This document shows positions 1-5,676 of a stretch of DNA of 7,768 nucleotides, piece after piece. Position numbers and translations under genes: made by a program. This DNA is from Flavobacteriales bacterium UBA5933 (GTDB lineage: Bacteria; Bacteroidota; Bacteroidia; Flavobacteriales; Weeksellaceae): positions 1-7,768 of the forward strand of contig DJDD01000188.1 of assembly GCA_002430925.1 (NCBI GenBank). The letters run 5' to 3'. Position 1 is the stretch's first letter. Each line of letters opens with the position of its first letter. A model generated the notes under the pieces. It saw only the letters and a program-made list of their open reading frames with translations, searched no databases and had not been told where the DNA came from.

Positions 1-1
1 T

Positions 2-883
2 CCGCTTAGTTCTTCTGGAAGCTGGGGTAGTTCTGGGAAATCATTTTCAGAACAAAGCGGAACTCCAATAGGAACAGATATTATTTACTTTTCTAGGTAC
101 GAGGATACTTTTTATGAATTAAAAGTTGATTTTCCATTAGAAAAAGTAAAAGATTATATGCAAAGGGCTTATGCATTAAGTGAAGTTAGTTTTTATGATA
201 AACCATTGCAAGAATATGAAAAACTAGGAAGGTTTCAATCCTATAGTTCAGGAACAAATCCTTACAATAGTTTCAATAAATTAGTCTTTGGTTTTGCACC
301 TAAAGGAATGGTTGTAGTTTGGTTACGTTTTAGTGGAGTCCAAATAGAATTAGGAAGATATCAAGCAAAGGTAATAAAAAATGATAAGGAATTAGAAAAA
401 AAACTATTTGCGTCTTGGAGTATGACTAGAGAAGAAGTACGAAAAGAGATTTATAAAGATAAATACATGGATTTAAGCCCTAAGAAATGGGATGATTACA
501 GAATACGCTACAATTGGAAACCACTTTTCGAGTCAAATAACAAAGGATTCAAAGCATTTAGGTTAGGAATAGAATATTATAATGCAGAATCTGAAACATT
601 TTTACGTCCTTGGATCAATACACCAGCTATGAAAAATCGAGCAGTTCCAAAAATATTTAGTTTTTCTTGGGAGACAAGCAAAGAAGAGAAATACCATGGA
701 TTGGCTTATTTTGATTGGTCAGAAACGAAGGAGATATTCGATAAAGCAGGAACAGACAAAAACATAAAAATACAAATAGCAGAAGATAACAAGGATTTTC
801 AGTTAATGATGGGAGAAAAAATAATACCATTAGATAGTGCTAGAATTTTCAAATCCGATGATTCTTATAGGGAATCGTATTAA
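2..883 (+). CDS. DUF2931-family protein, 5'-truncated by the window edge
   Basis: The reading frame is open from base 2 to the TAA at 881-883, giving 293 visible residues. An internal ATG at 158 is not the real start, because coding-quality sequence (a Gly/Ser-rich stretch SSSGSWGSSGKS, then IIYFSRYEDTFYELKVDFP) continues upstream of it; the true start lies outside the window. The order of features resembles the DUF2931 family of Bacteroidota: a 'YFS...FYELKVDFP' segment, a 'FGFAPKGMVVVWL...IELGRYQA' core about 100 residues into the visible part, a 'RYNWKPLF' segment, and a C-terminal 'FDWSETKEIFDKAGTDKNI' region. The family has no established function; members are often annotated as lipoproteins, but the N-terminus that would show a lipobox is not visible here. 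It is followed 31-57 bp later by a small ORF on the same strand and then by a strong terminator, so the two are probably co-transcribed. Assignment is by remembered family pattern, not a search. Confidence 0.75.
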   Translation, partial: PLSSSGSWGSSGKSFSEQSGTPIGTDIIYFSRYEDTFYELKVDFPLEKVKDYMQRAYALSEVSFYDKPLQEYEKLGRFQSYSSGTNPYNSFNKLVFGFAPKGMVVVWLRFSGVQIELGRYQAKVIKNDKELEKKLFASWSMTREEVRKEIYKDKYMDLSPKKWDDYRIRYNWKPLFESNNKGFKAFRLGIEYYNAESETFLRPWINTPAMKNRAVPKIFSFSWETSKEEKYHGLAYFDWSETKEIFDKAGTDKNIKIQIAEDNKDFQLMMGEKIIPLDSARIFKSDDSYRESY

Positions 884-940
884 TTTTTCATTATTTACAA
901 TTTATAGAAATAAAATGAGAAGATTTTTTAATTATAATAG

Positions 941-1252
941 TTGTTACTTGCTTTTTTAGTGTACACAAAAATAGATTATTATAATGGTTACATTTATGAA
1001 AAAAAAAGTAAACCTACTGCAGGATTAACAATAAAAGGAGATTTAGCTGATGTTTCGACTAAAACCGATAAGATTGTTTATTTTAAAATAAACAATCTTG
1101 ATTTACTTAATTTTTTTATATATGTATATAATCAATATAAATTATTAGATTATATTCAAATAATACGAACACATTCTGAAAGAGGAATTAAGTACTATTT
1201 TGTAAATGGTAGAAATGATACTATTTTTCTGAAAACAAGAATATATAATTAA
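941..1252 (+). CDS. Small hypothetical protein with doubtful N-terminus
   Basis: An open frame of 103 codons starts at a TTG (941) and ends with TAA at 1250-1252. I do not recognise the family. The body reads like a real protein: mixed charged and aromatic residues, about one third Tyr/Ile/Lys/Asn, ending in RNDTIFLKTRIYN. An in-frame TAG at 938-940 blocks extension upstream. A better start context exists at ATG 915 (taaaATG), but it is in another frame and terminates at 957-959. Two T6 tracts (924-929 and 952-957) lie between. Removing one T from each would give MRRFLIIIVVTCFLVYTK, a plausible signal peptide or membrane anchor joined to this frame. The gene may therefore be frameshifted, phase-variable or affected by homopolymer error. 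It lies directly downstream of the DUF2931 gene and shares its terminator. A perfect 30-bp palindrome occupies ten in-frame codons at 1070-1099. Confidence 0.5.
   Translation: MLLAFLVYTKIDYYNGYIYEKKSKPTAGLTIKGDLADVSTKTDKIVYFKINNLDLLNFFIYVYNQYKLLDYIQIIRTHSERGIKYYFVNGRNDTIFLKTRIYN
1070..1099. repeat. Perfect 30-bp palindrome inside the small ORF
   Basis: Each half is 15 bases (AAGATTGTTTATTTT and its exact reverse complement) with no spacer, so all 15 pairs match. It coincides with ten complete codons (KIVYFKINNL) of the ORF at 941-1252. In RNA it could fold into a hairpin with a small UUAA-type loop; in DNA it could form a cruciform or bind a dimeric protein. It has no T-tract and sits mid-gene, so it is not a standard terminator. 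Confidence 0.9.
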
Positions 1253-1270
1253 TGAAATACTCAGAAATAC

Positions 1271-1304
1271 AAAAAGTGGAACTCAATTTTGAGTTCCACT
1301 TTTT
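1271..1304. terminator. Bidirectional intrinsic terminator between convergent genes
   Basis: A 15-16 bp uninterrupted stem (AAAAAGTGGAACTCA pairing with its complement) closes on a tiny A/T loop at 1286-1289. On the plus strand it is followed by TTTTTGTGTTTTT; on the minus strand the 3' arm supplies a run of five T. It lies 18 bp after the stop of the small plus-strand ORF and 24 bp after the stop of lon, so it can end transcription from both sides. Confidence 0.93.
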
Positions 1305-1328
1305 TGTGTTTTTATAAACTTAAGATGA

Positions 1329-3767
1329 TTAATTTAATTCTTTAGCATCTTTTACTTTTTCATCAGTAATAGCAATATCAAGAACTTCTTTCATTTCTTT
1401 CACAAAATGGAAAGTAATTCCTTTTATATAATCAGCTTTTATTTCCTCGATATCTTTTCTGTTATCCTCACAAAGAATAATTTCCTTAATATTTGCACGT
1501 TTTGCTGCTAATATTTTTTCTTTTATTCCACCAACAGGCAATACTTTTCCACGTAATGTGATTTCTCCTGTCATTGCTAATTTAGCTTTTACTTTACGTT
1601 GTGTAAATGTAGAAACCAAAGAAGTAAGCATTGTAATTCCGGCAGAAGGACCATCTTTTGGTGTTGCACCTTCAGGAACGTGAATATGAACTTTGTAATT
1701 ATCAAATGCTTCTTGATTAATACCTAATTCATCTGCATGAGATTTTATATATTCTAAAGCAATAGTTGCAGATTCTTTCATAACAGTACCTAAATTTCCT
1801 GTGATTGAAAGACCACCATTTTTTGATTTAGATAATATAGATTCTATGAATAAAATATCACCACCAACACTTGTCCAAGCCAATCCAACAACTACACCAG
1901 GAACTTCGTTATTTTCATATTGATCTGGAGTAATTGCAGGTCCTAAAATTTTAGAAATATCAGCAATAGAATATTTAGCATCAAATTCTTCTTCAAGTGC
2001 TATATGTTTAGCCGCAGAACGAACTAATTTTCCAATTTTCTGATTCAGATTTCTAACACCCGCTTCTCTTGTATAACCTGAAATTAAAAACTCAATTTCC
2101 TTTTTACCTAAAACAATTTCTTTTTCTTTTAATCCGTGTTCAGATAATTGTTTAGGAAGTAAATGACGTTTTACAATTTCTGCTTTCTCTTCAATTGTAT
2201 AACCAGCAATATTTATCATTTCCATACGATCTCTCAATGGACTTGGAATATCACTAACATTATTAGCTGTCGCAATAAAAAATACTTTAGATAAATCGTA
2301 TCCTATTTCTAAGAAATTATCATAGAAAGTAGAATTTTGTTCAGGATCAAGTACTTCTAACATAGCAGAAGAAGGATCTCCGTGTGCGCTAGCTGTCATT
2401 TTATCTATTTCATCTAATACAAAAACAGGATTAGAAGATTCTGATTTTTTTATAGATTGTAAAAGTCTACCAGGCATTGCACCGATGTAAGTTTTTCTAT
2501 GTCCTCTAATTTCAGATTCATCATGTAATCCACCCAAAGACATACGAACATATTTACGTCCAATTGCTTCTGAGATAGATTTCCCTAACGATGTTTTACC
2601 AACACCAGGAGGGCCATATAAACAAAGGATTGGCGAACGCATATTTCCTTTTAATTTTAGCACGGCTAAATGTTCAAGAATACGCTCTTTTACATCTTCT
2701 AAACCATAATGATCATGGTCTAAAACTTTTTTAGCATGTTTGATATCAAAATTGTCTTTTGTTGTATCATTCCAAGGTAAATCTAGCATTAATTCTAGAT
2801 AATTACGCTGAATGTTATGTTCTGGCATCTGAGGATTAAGACGAGAAAGACGATTAATTTCTTTTTCGAAATGATTTGCAACTTCTTCGCTCCAATTTTT
2901 CTTCAGTGCTTTTTTTCGCATTTCGTTTATTTCCTCTTCAGTAGAATTTCCACCTAATTCTTCTTGAATAGATTTTATTTGCTGATTCAGGAAATATTCC
3001 TTTTGTTGTTGATCTAACTCTTTGCGAACTTTGTTCTGAATTGTATTCTTCAACTCAAGTTTCTTCAACTCAAGATTCATAAAACGCATAACTTCTATTG
3101 CACGAAGTTTTATATCAGAAACTTCAAGAAGTAATTGTTTTTCATGAATATCCAAGGTTAAATTAGAAGCAACAAAGTTGATTAAAAATGTGTTGCTTTC
3201 TATGCTTTTTATTGCTCCAGCTGCCTCAGAAGGAAGCATAGGATTTTCCTCAACAATTTGGAAAGCCAAATCGCGAATAGAATCTATAATAATAGGATAT
3301 TCTTTGTTGCGAGATGTAGGAACTTTTTCATTTAAAATTTCAACTTCTGCTTGGTAAAAAGGCTCTTCAGTTACAAATTCTTTTACTTTAAAGCGCTTCA
3401 TTCCTTGTAAAATTACAGTAATGTTCCCATCCGGTAATTTTATCATTCGCATAATTTTGGCAACTGTACCAACTTTATATAAATCTTCTGGCTTTGGATC
3501 TTCGTTAGAGATATCTTTTTGAGATAACACTCCGATTATACGATCTTCTTTATAGGCTTGTGTTAAAAGTTTTATAGATTTATCTCTCCCAGCTGTAATT
3601 GGAGCAACTACGCCTGGAAATAAGACAGTATTTCTTAATGATAAAACAGGTAAAACAGAAGATATTTCTTGCTTATTTAGTTTGTTTTCCTCTTCTTTAC
3701 TCATCAAAGGAATTAATTCGATTTCTTCTTCCATTACTTGTGCTAATGACAAATTGTCTATATTCAT
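1329..3767 (-). CDS. lon: Lon ATP-dependent serine protease
   Basis: This is a complete 812-residue Lon of the bacterial LonA type, a homohexameric cytoplasmic protease that unfolds and degrades damaged and selected regulatory proteins. Domains in order: the N-terminal LON substrate-binding domain at about 38-235 (VLPVLSLRNTVLFPG...); a Lys/Glu/Gln-rich helical linker at about 235-310 (EYFLNQQIKSIQEELG); the AAA+ module at about 345-575, with Walker A GPPGVGKT (385-392), Walker B VFVLDEID (448-455), sensor ATANN (499-503) and Arg-finger region SPLRDRME; and the protease domain at about 605-795. The catalytic Ser is S708 in PKDGPSAG and the catalytic Lys is K751 in GGIKEK. They are 43 residues apart, matching the S679/K722 spacing of E. 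coli Lon. The start is ATG at 3765-3767 in the A/T-rich context AAAATTATG, with no Shine-Dalgarno sequence, as usual for this phylum. The upstream 530 bp is unusually hairpin-rich. Confidence 0.98.
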   Translation of the reverse strand: MNIDNLSLAQVMEEEIELIPLMSKEEENKLNKQEISSVLPVLSLRNTVLFPGVVAPITAGRDKSIKLLTQAYKEDRIIGVLSQKDISNEDPKPEDLYKVGTVAKIMRMIKLPDGNITVILQGMKRFKVKEFVTEEPFYQAEVEILNEKVPTSRNKEYPIIIDSIRDLAFQIVEENPMLPSEAAGAIKSIESNTFLINFVASNLTLDIHEKQLLLEVSDIKLRAIEVMRFMNLELKKLELKNTIQNKVRKELDQQQKEYFLNQQIKSIQEELGGNSTEEEINEMRKKALKKNWSEEVANHFEKEINRLSRLNPQMPEHNIQRNYLELMLDLPWNDTTKDNFDIKHAKKVLDHDHYGLEDVKERILEHLAVLKLKGNMRSPILCLYGPPGVGKTSLGKSISEAIGRKYVRMSLGGLHDESEIRGHRKTYIGAMPGRLLQSIKKSESSNPVFVLDEIDKMTASAHGDPSSAMLEVLDPEQNSTFYDNFLEIGYDLSKVFFIATANNVSDIPSPLRDRMEMINIAGYTIEEKAEIVKRHLLPKQLSEHGLKEKEIVLGKKEIEFLISGYTREAGVRNLNQKIGKLVRSAAKHIALEEEFDAKYSIADISKILGPAITPDQYENNEVPGVVVGLAWTSVGGDILFIESILSKSKNGGLSITGNLGTVMKESATIALEYIKSHADELGINQEAFDNYKVHIHVPEGATPKDGPSAGITMLTSLVSTFTQRKVKAKLAMTGEITLRGKVLPVGGIKEKILAAKRANIKEIILCEDNRKDIEEIKADYIKGITFHFVKEMKEVLDIAITDEKVKDAKELN

Positions 3768-3789
3768 AATTTTATTAAACGTTCAAAGT

Positions 3790-3814
3790 GTCAGTAATAA
3801 AAAATAATTCTGAC
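3790..3814. repeat. Short inverted repeat in lon leader
   Basis: GTCAG and CTGAC arms enclose an A/T-only 15-base spacer; AAT/ATT bases next to the arms could extend the stem with a one-base bulge. It lies 23-47 bp upstream of the lon ATG. It could be an operator or a weak leader hairpin; the arms are short, so chance is possible. Confidence 0.35.
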
Positions 3815-3826
3815 TATTTATTATAG

Positions 3827-3852
3827 AAATAAAGCGCATTGGCGCCTTATTT
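3827..3852 (-). repeat. GC-cored hairpin upstream of lon
   Basis: Two 11-base arms around a 4-base loop. Read on the minus (lon) strand they are AAATAAGGCGC and GCGCTTTATTT with loop CAAT, giving 11 pairs including one G-U. On the plus strand the same position is an A-C mismatch, so the fold is better in the lon-sense RNA. The GCGC core stands out against very AT-rich surroundings. It ends 59 bp before the lon start codon. It could stabilise the leader, or act as a weak terminator or attenuator, though no clean U-tract follows it. Confidence 0.55.
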
Positions 3853-3890
3853 TATTTATCTCTTTCATTTCTAATAAAGACATAATTAAT

Positions 3891-3909
3891 AAGTCAAACC
3901 GTATGCCAA
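3891..3909 (-). promoter_or_regulatory. Sigma-54-like promoter motif upstream of lon
   Basis: On the minus strand the sequence reads TTGGCATACGGTTTGACTT. The -24 element TTGGCA is a good match, and the GG-N10-G spacing is exact for sigma-54. The -12 position is A where C is almost invariant, which lowers confidence. Initiation would fall near 3882, giving a leader of about 115 nt containing both lon-proximal hairpins. A sigma-70-like reading (TTGACT with a poor TATTAG at 15 bp spacing) is the alternative. Flanking TGCCA/TGGCA (3904-3908, 3920-3924) form a small inverted repeat over the -24 element. Confidence 0.25.
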
Positions 3910-4021
3910 TCACAAAAAATGGCAGTTTAAGTGCTACTTTTTACTTATTTTAAATTTATTATTATTGATAAAAAACACAACATATTATGTTGCTTTTGTA
4001 CGAGTTGTTATTCCAAAGTAT

Positions 4022-4057
4022 CCAACAAATACAACTTTTCAAGGTTGTATTTATTGG
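4022..4057. repeat. Long hairpin in the lon-upstream region
   Basis: Arms at 4022-4037 and 4042-4057 pair around a 4-base loop (TTCA). The core AAATACAAC/GTTGTATTT is perfect, the outer CCAA/TTGG is perfect, and two imperfect positions separate the blocks. On each strand one of these is a G-U wobble and the other a mismatch. It has no T-tract beyond the stem and no adjacent gene end, so it is not an obvious terminator. It could be part of a structured untranslated RNA or a mobile palindrome. Confidence 0.7.
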
Positions 4058-4120
4058 CTAATCAGTTCTGTAAGAAACACTTTTTTTCGGAGTTAAACGA
4101 TTTTTATTATTTACAATGTA

Positions 4121-4235
4121 TTTGCAATAACGATTGACGTGGAAATCCTTTTTAGATTGGATAGATTTCTATATTCACTTAATGATCCAATCTAAAAAGA
4201 TTGCAACAAAAAGCGTGGCACGAAGTGATTGCAAA
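4121..4235. repeat. Composite nested inverted-repeat element (REP/MITE-like)
   Basis: The outer arms are TTTGCAAT (4121-4128) and ATTGCAAA (4228-4235). The inner arms are a perfect 15-bp pair, CTTTTTAGATTGGAT (4148-4162) and its reverse complement (4185-4199), enclosing 22 bp. A further ATTGCAA (4200-4206) and the small palindrome CGTGGCACG (4214-4222) lie on the right side. The string GGCACGAAG near ATTGC resembles, from memory, a palindromic repeat scattered through many bacterial genomes in variants of GCGAGGCACGAAGCAATC. The element lies between the phosphodiesterase terminator and the rest of the lon-upstream gap, a typical place for intergenic repeats. Whether it is dispersed in this genome cannot be seen from one window. 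Confidence 0.6.
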
Positions 4236-4237
4236 AA

Positions 4238-4273
4238 AAATGTTCTAATAAAAATTAATCTATTAGAACATTT
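4238..4273 (-). terminator. Intrinsic terminator of the phosphodiesterase gene
   Basis: A perfect 13-bp stem (AAATGTTCTAATA and its complement) surrounds a 10-base loop at 4251-4260. Reading on the minus strand, the stem is followed by further T, making a run of eight before GC at 4231-4232. It begins 24 bp after the phosphodiesterase stop codon. On the plus strand a T-rich tail also follows after a few bases. Confidence 0.88.
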
Positions 4274-4297
4274 GGTATATTTTTTTTTAAAAAATAA

Positions 4298-5563
4298 TTA
4301 TTTTAAAATTTCATTGGCAAGTTGATCTGTACCATCAATTTTACCTTGAATTTGTAAACCAAGTAATTTAGCTAACATTGGATAAACTTCAGTATTAGAG
4401 AAAGTTTTAATTTCTTTTCCTGATTTAAAACTTGGTCCCCAAGCATAAAATGTTGCTTTCATTTCAGGTGTTTCTTCAACAAAGAAACCGTGCGAACCTT
4501 TTGGAGGTGTATTGTTAGAGAAATAATTTGGAGCATGAGCAATTAATATAATGTCACCAATGCGATTGTGGTAATCTTCTTTTTTACTAAATTTGTATTT
4601 TGCAGGAACATCAGTTGCTTTGTAAACATCATATTTATCTGTTTTCACAGCTTTTATTTGTTTGTAAATTGCATTAATATCTTTTTCATTTTCTACAAAA
4701 AGACTAACATAATTTCCATTAGAAACAACTTTTACTTTATTATCATCTATTTTGATAGGAAGTTTTAATGGATTTTTATCATCAATTCTTGTCATTCCAT
4801 GATCAGATACAAACACAAAATTTACATTAAGACCAGTTTTTGCAACTGCATCATTTAATTTTTTTACAGATTCATCAACAAAATGTACTGCTTCTTCTGT
4901 TTCCTTTGAATCAGGACCAAACGAATGCCCTGCATGATCTACTTCAGGGAAATAAAAAGTAATAATGTGTGGACGTTTTTCAGCTGGTAATTCCAACCAA
5001 TCAACAACTTGTTGTATACGATAATCTATAGGAGATTTTTCTGAATAAGCATAAGAATATGTAGGGTAGATGTTGTTGATTGGTGCTTCTGATCCTGGCC
5101 AATAATAACACGCTGATAACATTTTGTTTTCTTCTGCTAAATTCCAGATAGGAACACCACCGTACCAACTAGGATTAGACACAGCTTTTTTATTTCCTAA
5201 AGAATATCTTTCACCTGTTTCTCTGTTGTACATACTGTTTCCTACTAAACCGTGGTGTGGTGGAGTAAGCCCCGTAACTAATGTATAGTGATTAGGAAAT
5301 GTAATAGATGGAAATGAAGGATTCATAGCTTCTGAAGTGATTCCTGAAGTAGATAGAGCTAATAAATTTTTTGCATCATATTTTTTAGCATAATCATTTC
5401 TGAAACCATCAGCAGAAATAAGAATAACATATGGTTTGTCTTGTTGTTTAATATCATTGGTACGATTTTCTACAACAATTTGTTTTTCTGTTTCTTGTGC
5501 ATTTGTAGTAACTGAAGTTGAAAGAGCAACAACAGAAAGTATACTTAGAATTATTTTTTTCAT
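4298..5563 (-). CDS. Secreted nucleotide pyrophosphatase/phosphodiesterase (alkaline phosphatase superfamily)
   Basis: This 421-residue enzyme belongs to the type I phosphodiesterase/nucleotide pyrophosphatase (ENPP-like) branch of the alkaline phosphatase superfamily. The start is taken as ATG 5561-5563; a TTG at 5572 in the same frame would add only MKN before the same signal peptide. Residues 1-22 are a Sec signal peptide ending TNA|Q, so the protein is exported, probably to the periplasm. The two-zinc site is complete: D52 (SADGFR), nucleophile T88 with N91 (SITFPNH), D209 and H213 (EVDHAGH), D254-H255 (SDHGM) and H358 (GSHGF). Length and ligand order match bacterial NPP enzymes. These cleave phosphodiester or pyrophosphate bonds in nucleotides; the true substrate, or a preference for phosphomonoesters or phospholipid head groups, cannot be read from sequence. 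It has its own promoter and terminators on both sides, so it is probably monocistronic. Confidence 0.93.
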   Translation of the reverse strand: MKKIILSILSVVALSTSVTTNAQETEKQIVVENRTNDIKQQDKPYVILISADGFRNDYAKKYDAKNLLALSTSGITSEAMNPSFPSITFPNHYTLVTGLTPPHHGLVGNSMYNRETGERYSLGNKKAVSNPSWYGGVPIWNLAEENKMLSACYYWPGSEAPINNIYPTYSYAYSEKSPIDYRIQQVVDWLELPAEKRPHIITFYFPEVDHAGHSFGPDSKETEEAVHFVDESVKKLNDAVAKTGLNVNFVFVSDHGMTRIDDKNPLKLPIKIDDNKVKVVSNGNYVSLFVENEKDINAIYKQIKAVKTDKYDVYKATDVPAKYKFSKKEDYHNRIGDIILIAHAPNYFSNNTPPKGSHGFFVEETPEMKATFYAWGPSFKSGKEIKTFSNTEVYPMLAKLLGLQIQGKIDGTDQLANEILK

Positions 5564-5586
5564 GTTTTTCAAAGTTATAAAGTTTT

Positions 5587-5615
5587 ACTATAATTTGAGA
5601 TTAAATAATTGTCAA
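5587..5615 (-). promoter_or_regulatory. Promoter of the phosphodiesterase gene
   Basis: On the minus strand there is TTGACA (5610-5615), a 17-bp spacer and TATAGT (5587-5592), a near-perfect sigma-70-style promoter. Initiation is expected near 5580, giving a leader of about 17 nt before ATG 5563. A Bacteroidota -7 type box TAACTTTG also occurs at 5570-5577, but it is only 6 bp from the ATG and has no TTG at the expected distance, so it is the weaker candidate. Confidence 0.6.
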
Positions 5616-5637
5616 GAAAATAATTTTGATTGGCATA

Positions 5638-5669
5638 ACAAAACCGATTATAAAAATAATCGGTTTTGT
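5638..5669 (-). terminator. Terminator of the aguBA unit
   Basis: A perfect 14-bp stem (ACAAAACCGATTAT and its complement) closes on an AAAA loop at 5652-5655. It starts 7 bp after the aguA stop codon. On the minus strand the 3' arm carries GGTTTTGTT, a short U-rich end, so it works best as an intrinsic terminator, possibly leaky. It separates aguA from the phosphodiesterase promoter just downstream. Confidence 0.8.
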
Positions 5670-5676
5670 GAATGTG

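Larger units (their letters stand above)
3768..4297. other. 530-bp gene-free region upstream of lon, rich in inverted repeats
   Basis: No convincing gene lies between the lon start and the phosphodiesterase stop. Short frames on the plus strand here are Cys/Phe/Tyr-rich and run through the inverted repeats, so they do not look coding. From left to right the region holds two hairpins in the presumed lon leader (3790-3814, 3827-3852), a sigma-54-like motif (3891-3909), a 6-bp hairpin CAACAT-ATT-ATGTTG (3978-3992), a long hairpin (4022-4057), a composite inverted-repeat element (4121-4235) and the phosphodiesterase terminator (4238-4273). I saw no TAnnTTTG promoter box reading toward lon. No tRNA, tmRNA or other known RNA was recognised. 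Confidence 0.7.

Noticed and set aside
158..883. ATG at 158 as the start of the DUF2931 gene
   Set aside because: The frame is open and protein-like back to base 2, so the ATG is internal.
3931..4137. 68-codon plus-strand open frame
   Set aside because: Composition is very rich in Cys, Phe and Tyr, there is no start context, and it runs across two hairpins and into the repeat element.
3880..4240. tRNA, tmRNA or other known RNA gene in the lon upstream gap
   Set aside because: No T-loop, CCA-type acceptor, tag-peptide frame or other recognisable core was seen. CRISPR was also considered, but there are no evenly spaced direct repeats.
4134..4325. 63-codon plus-strand open frame
   Set aside because: It lies over the inverted-repeat element, the phosphodiesterase terminator and the 3' end of that gene on the other strand; no protein-like character.
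4568..4768. 66-codon plus-strand open frame inside the phosphodiesterase gene
   Set aside because: Antisense shadow of a gene with complete catalytic motifs; almost only Phe, Ile, Asn and Lys.
5627..5637. Shared 11-mer TGATTGGCATA here (plus strand) and at 3902-3912 (minus strand)
   Set aside because: Repeats of 11 bases are expected by chance in an AT-rich window of this length, and this copy does not face any gene start.
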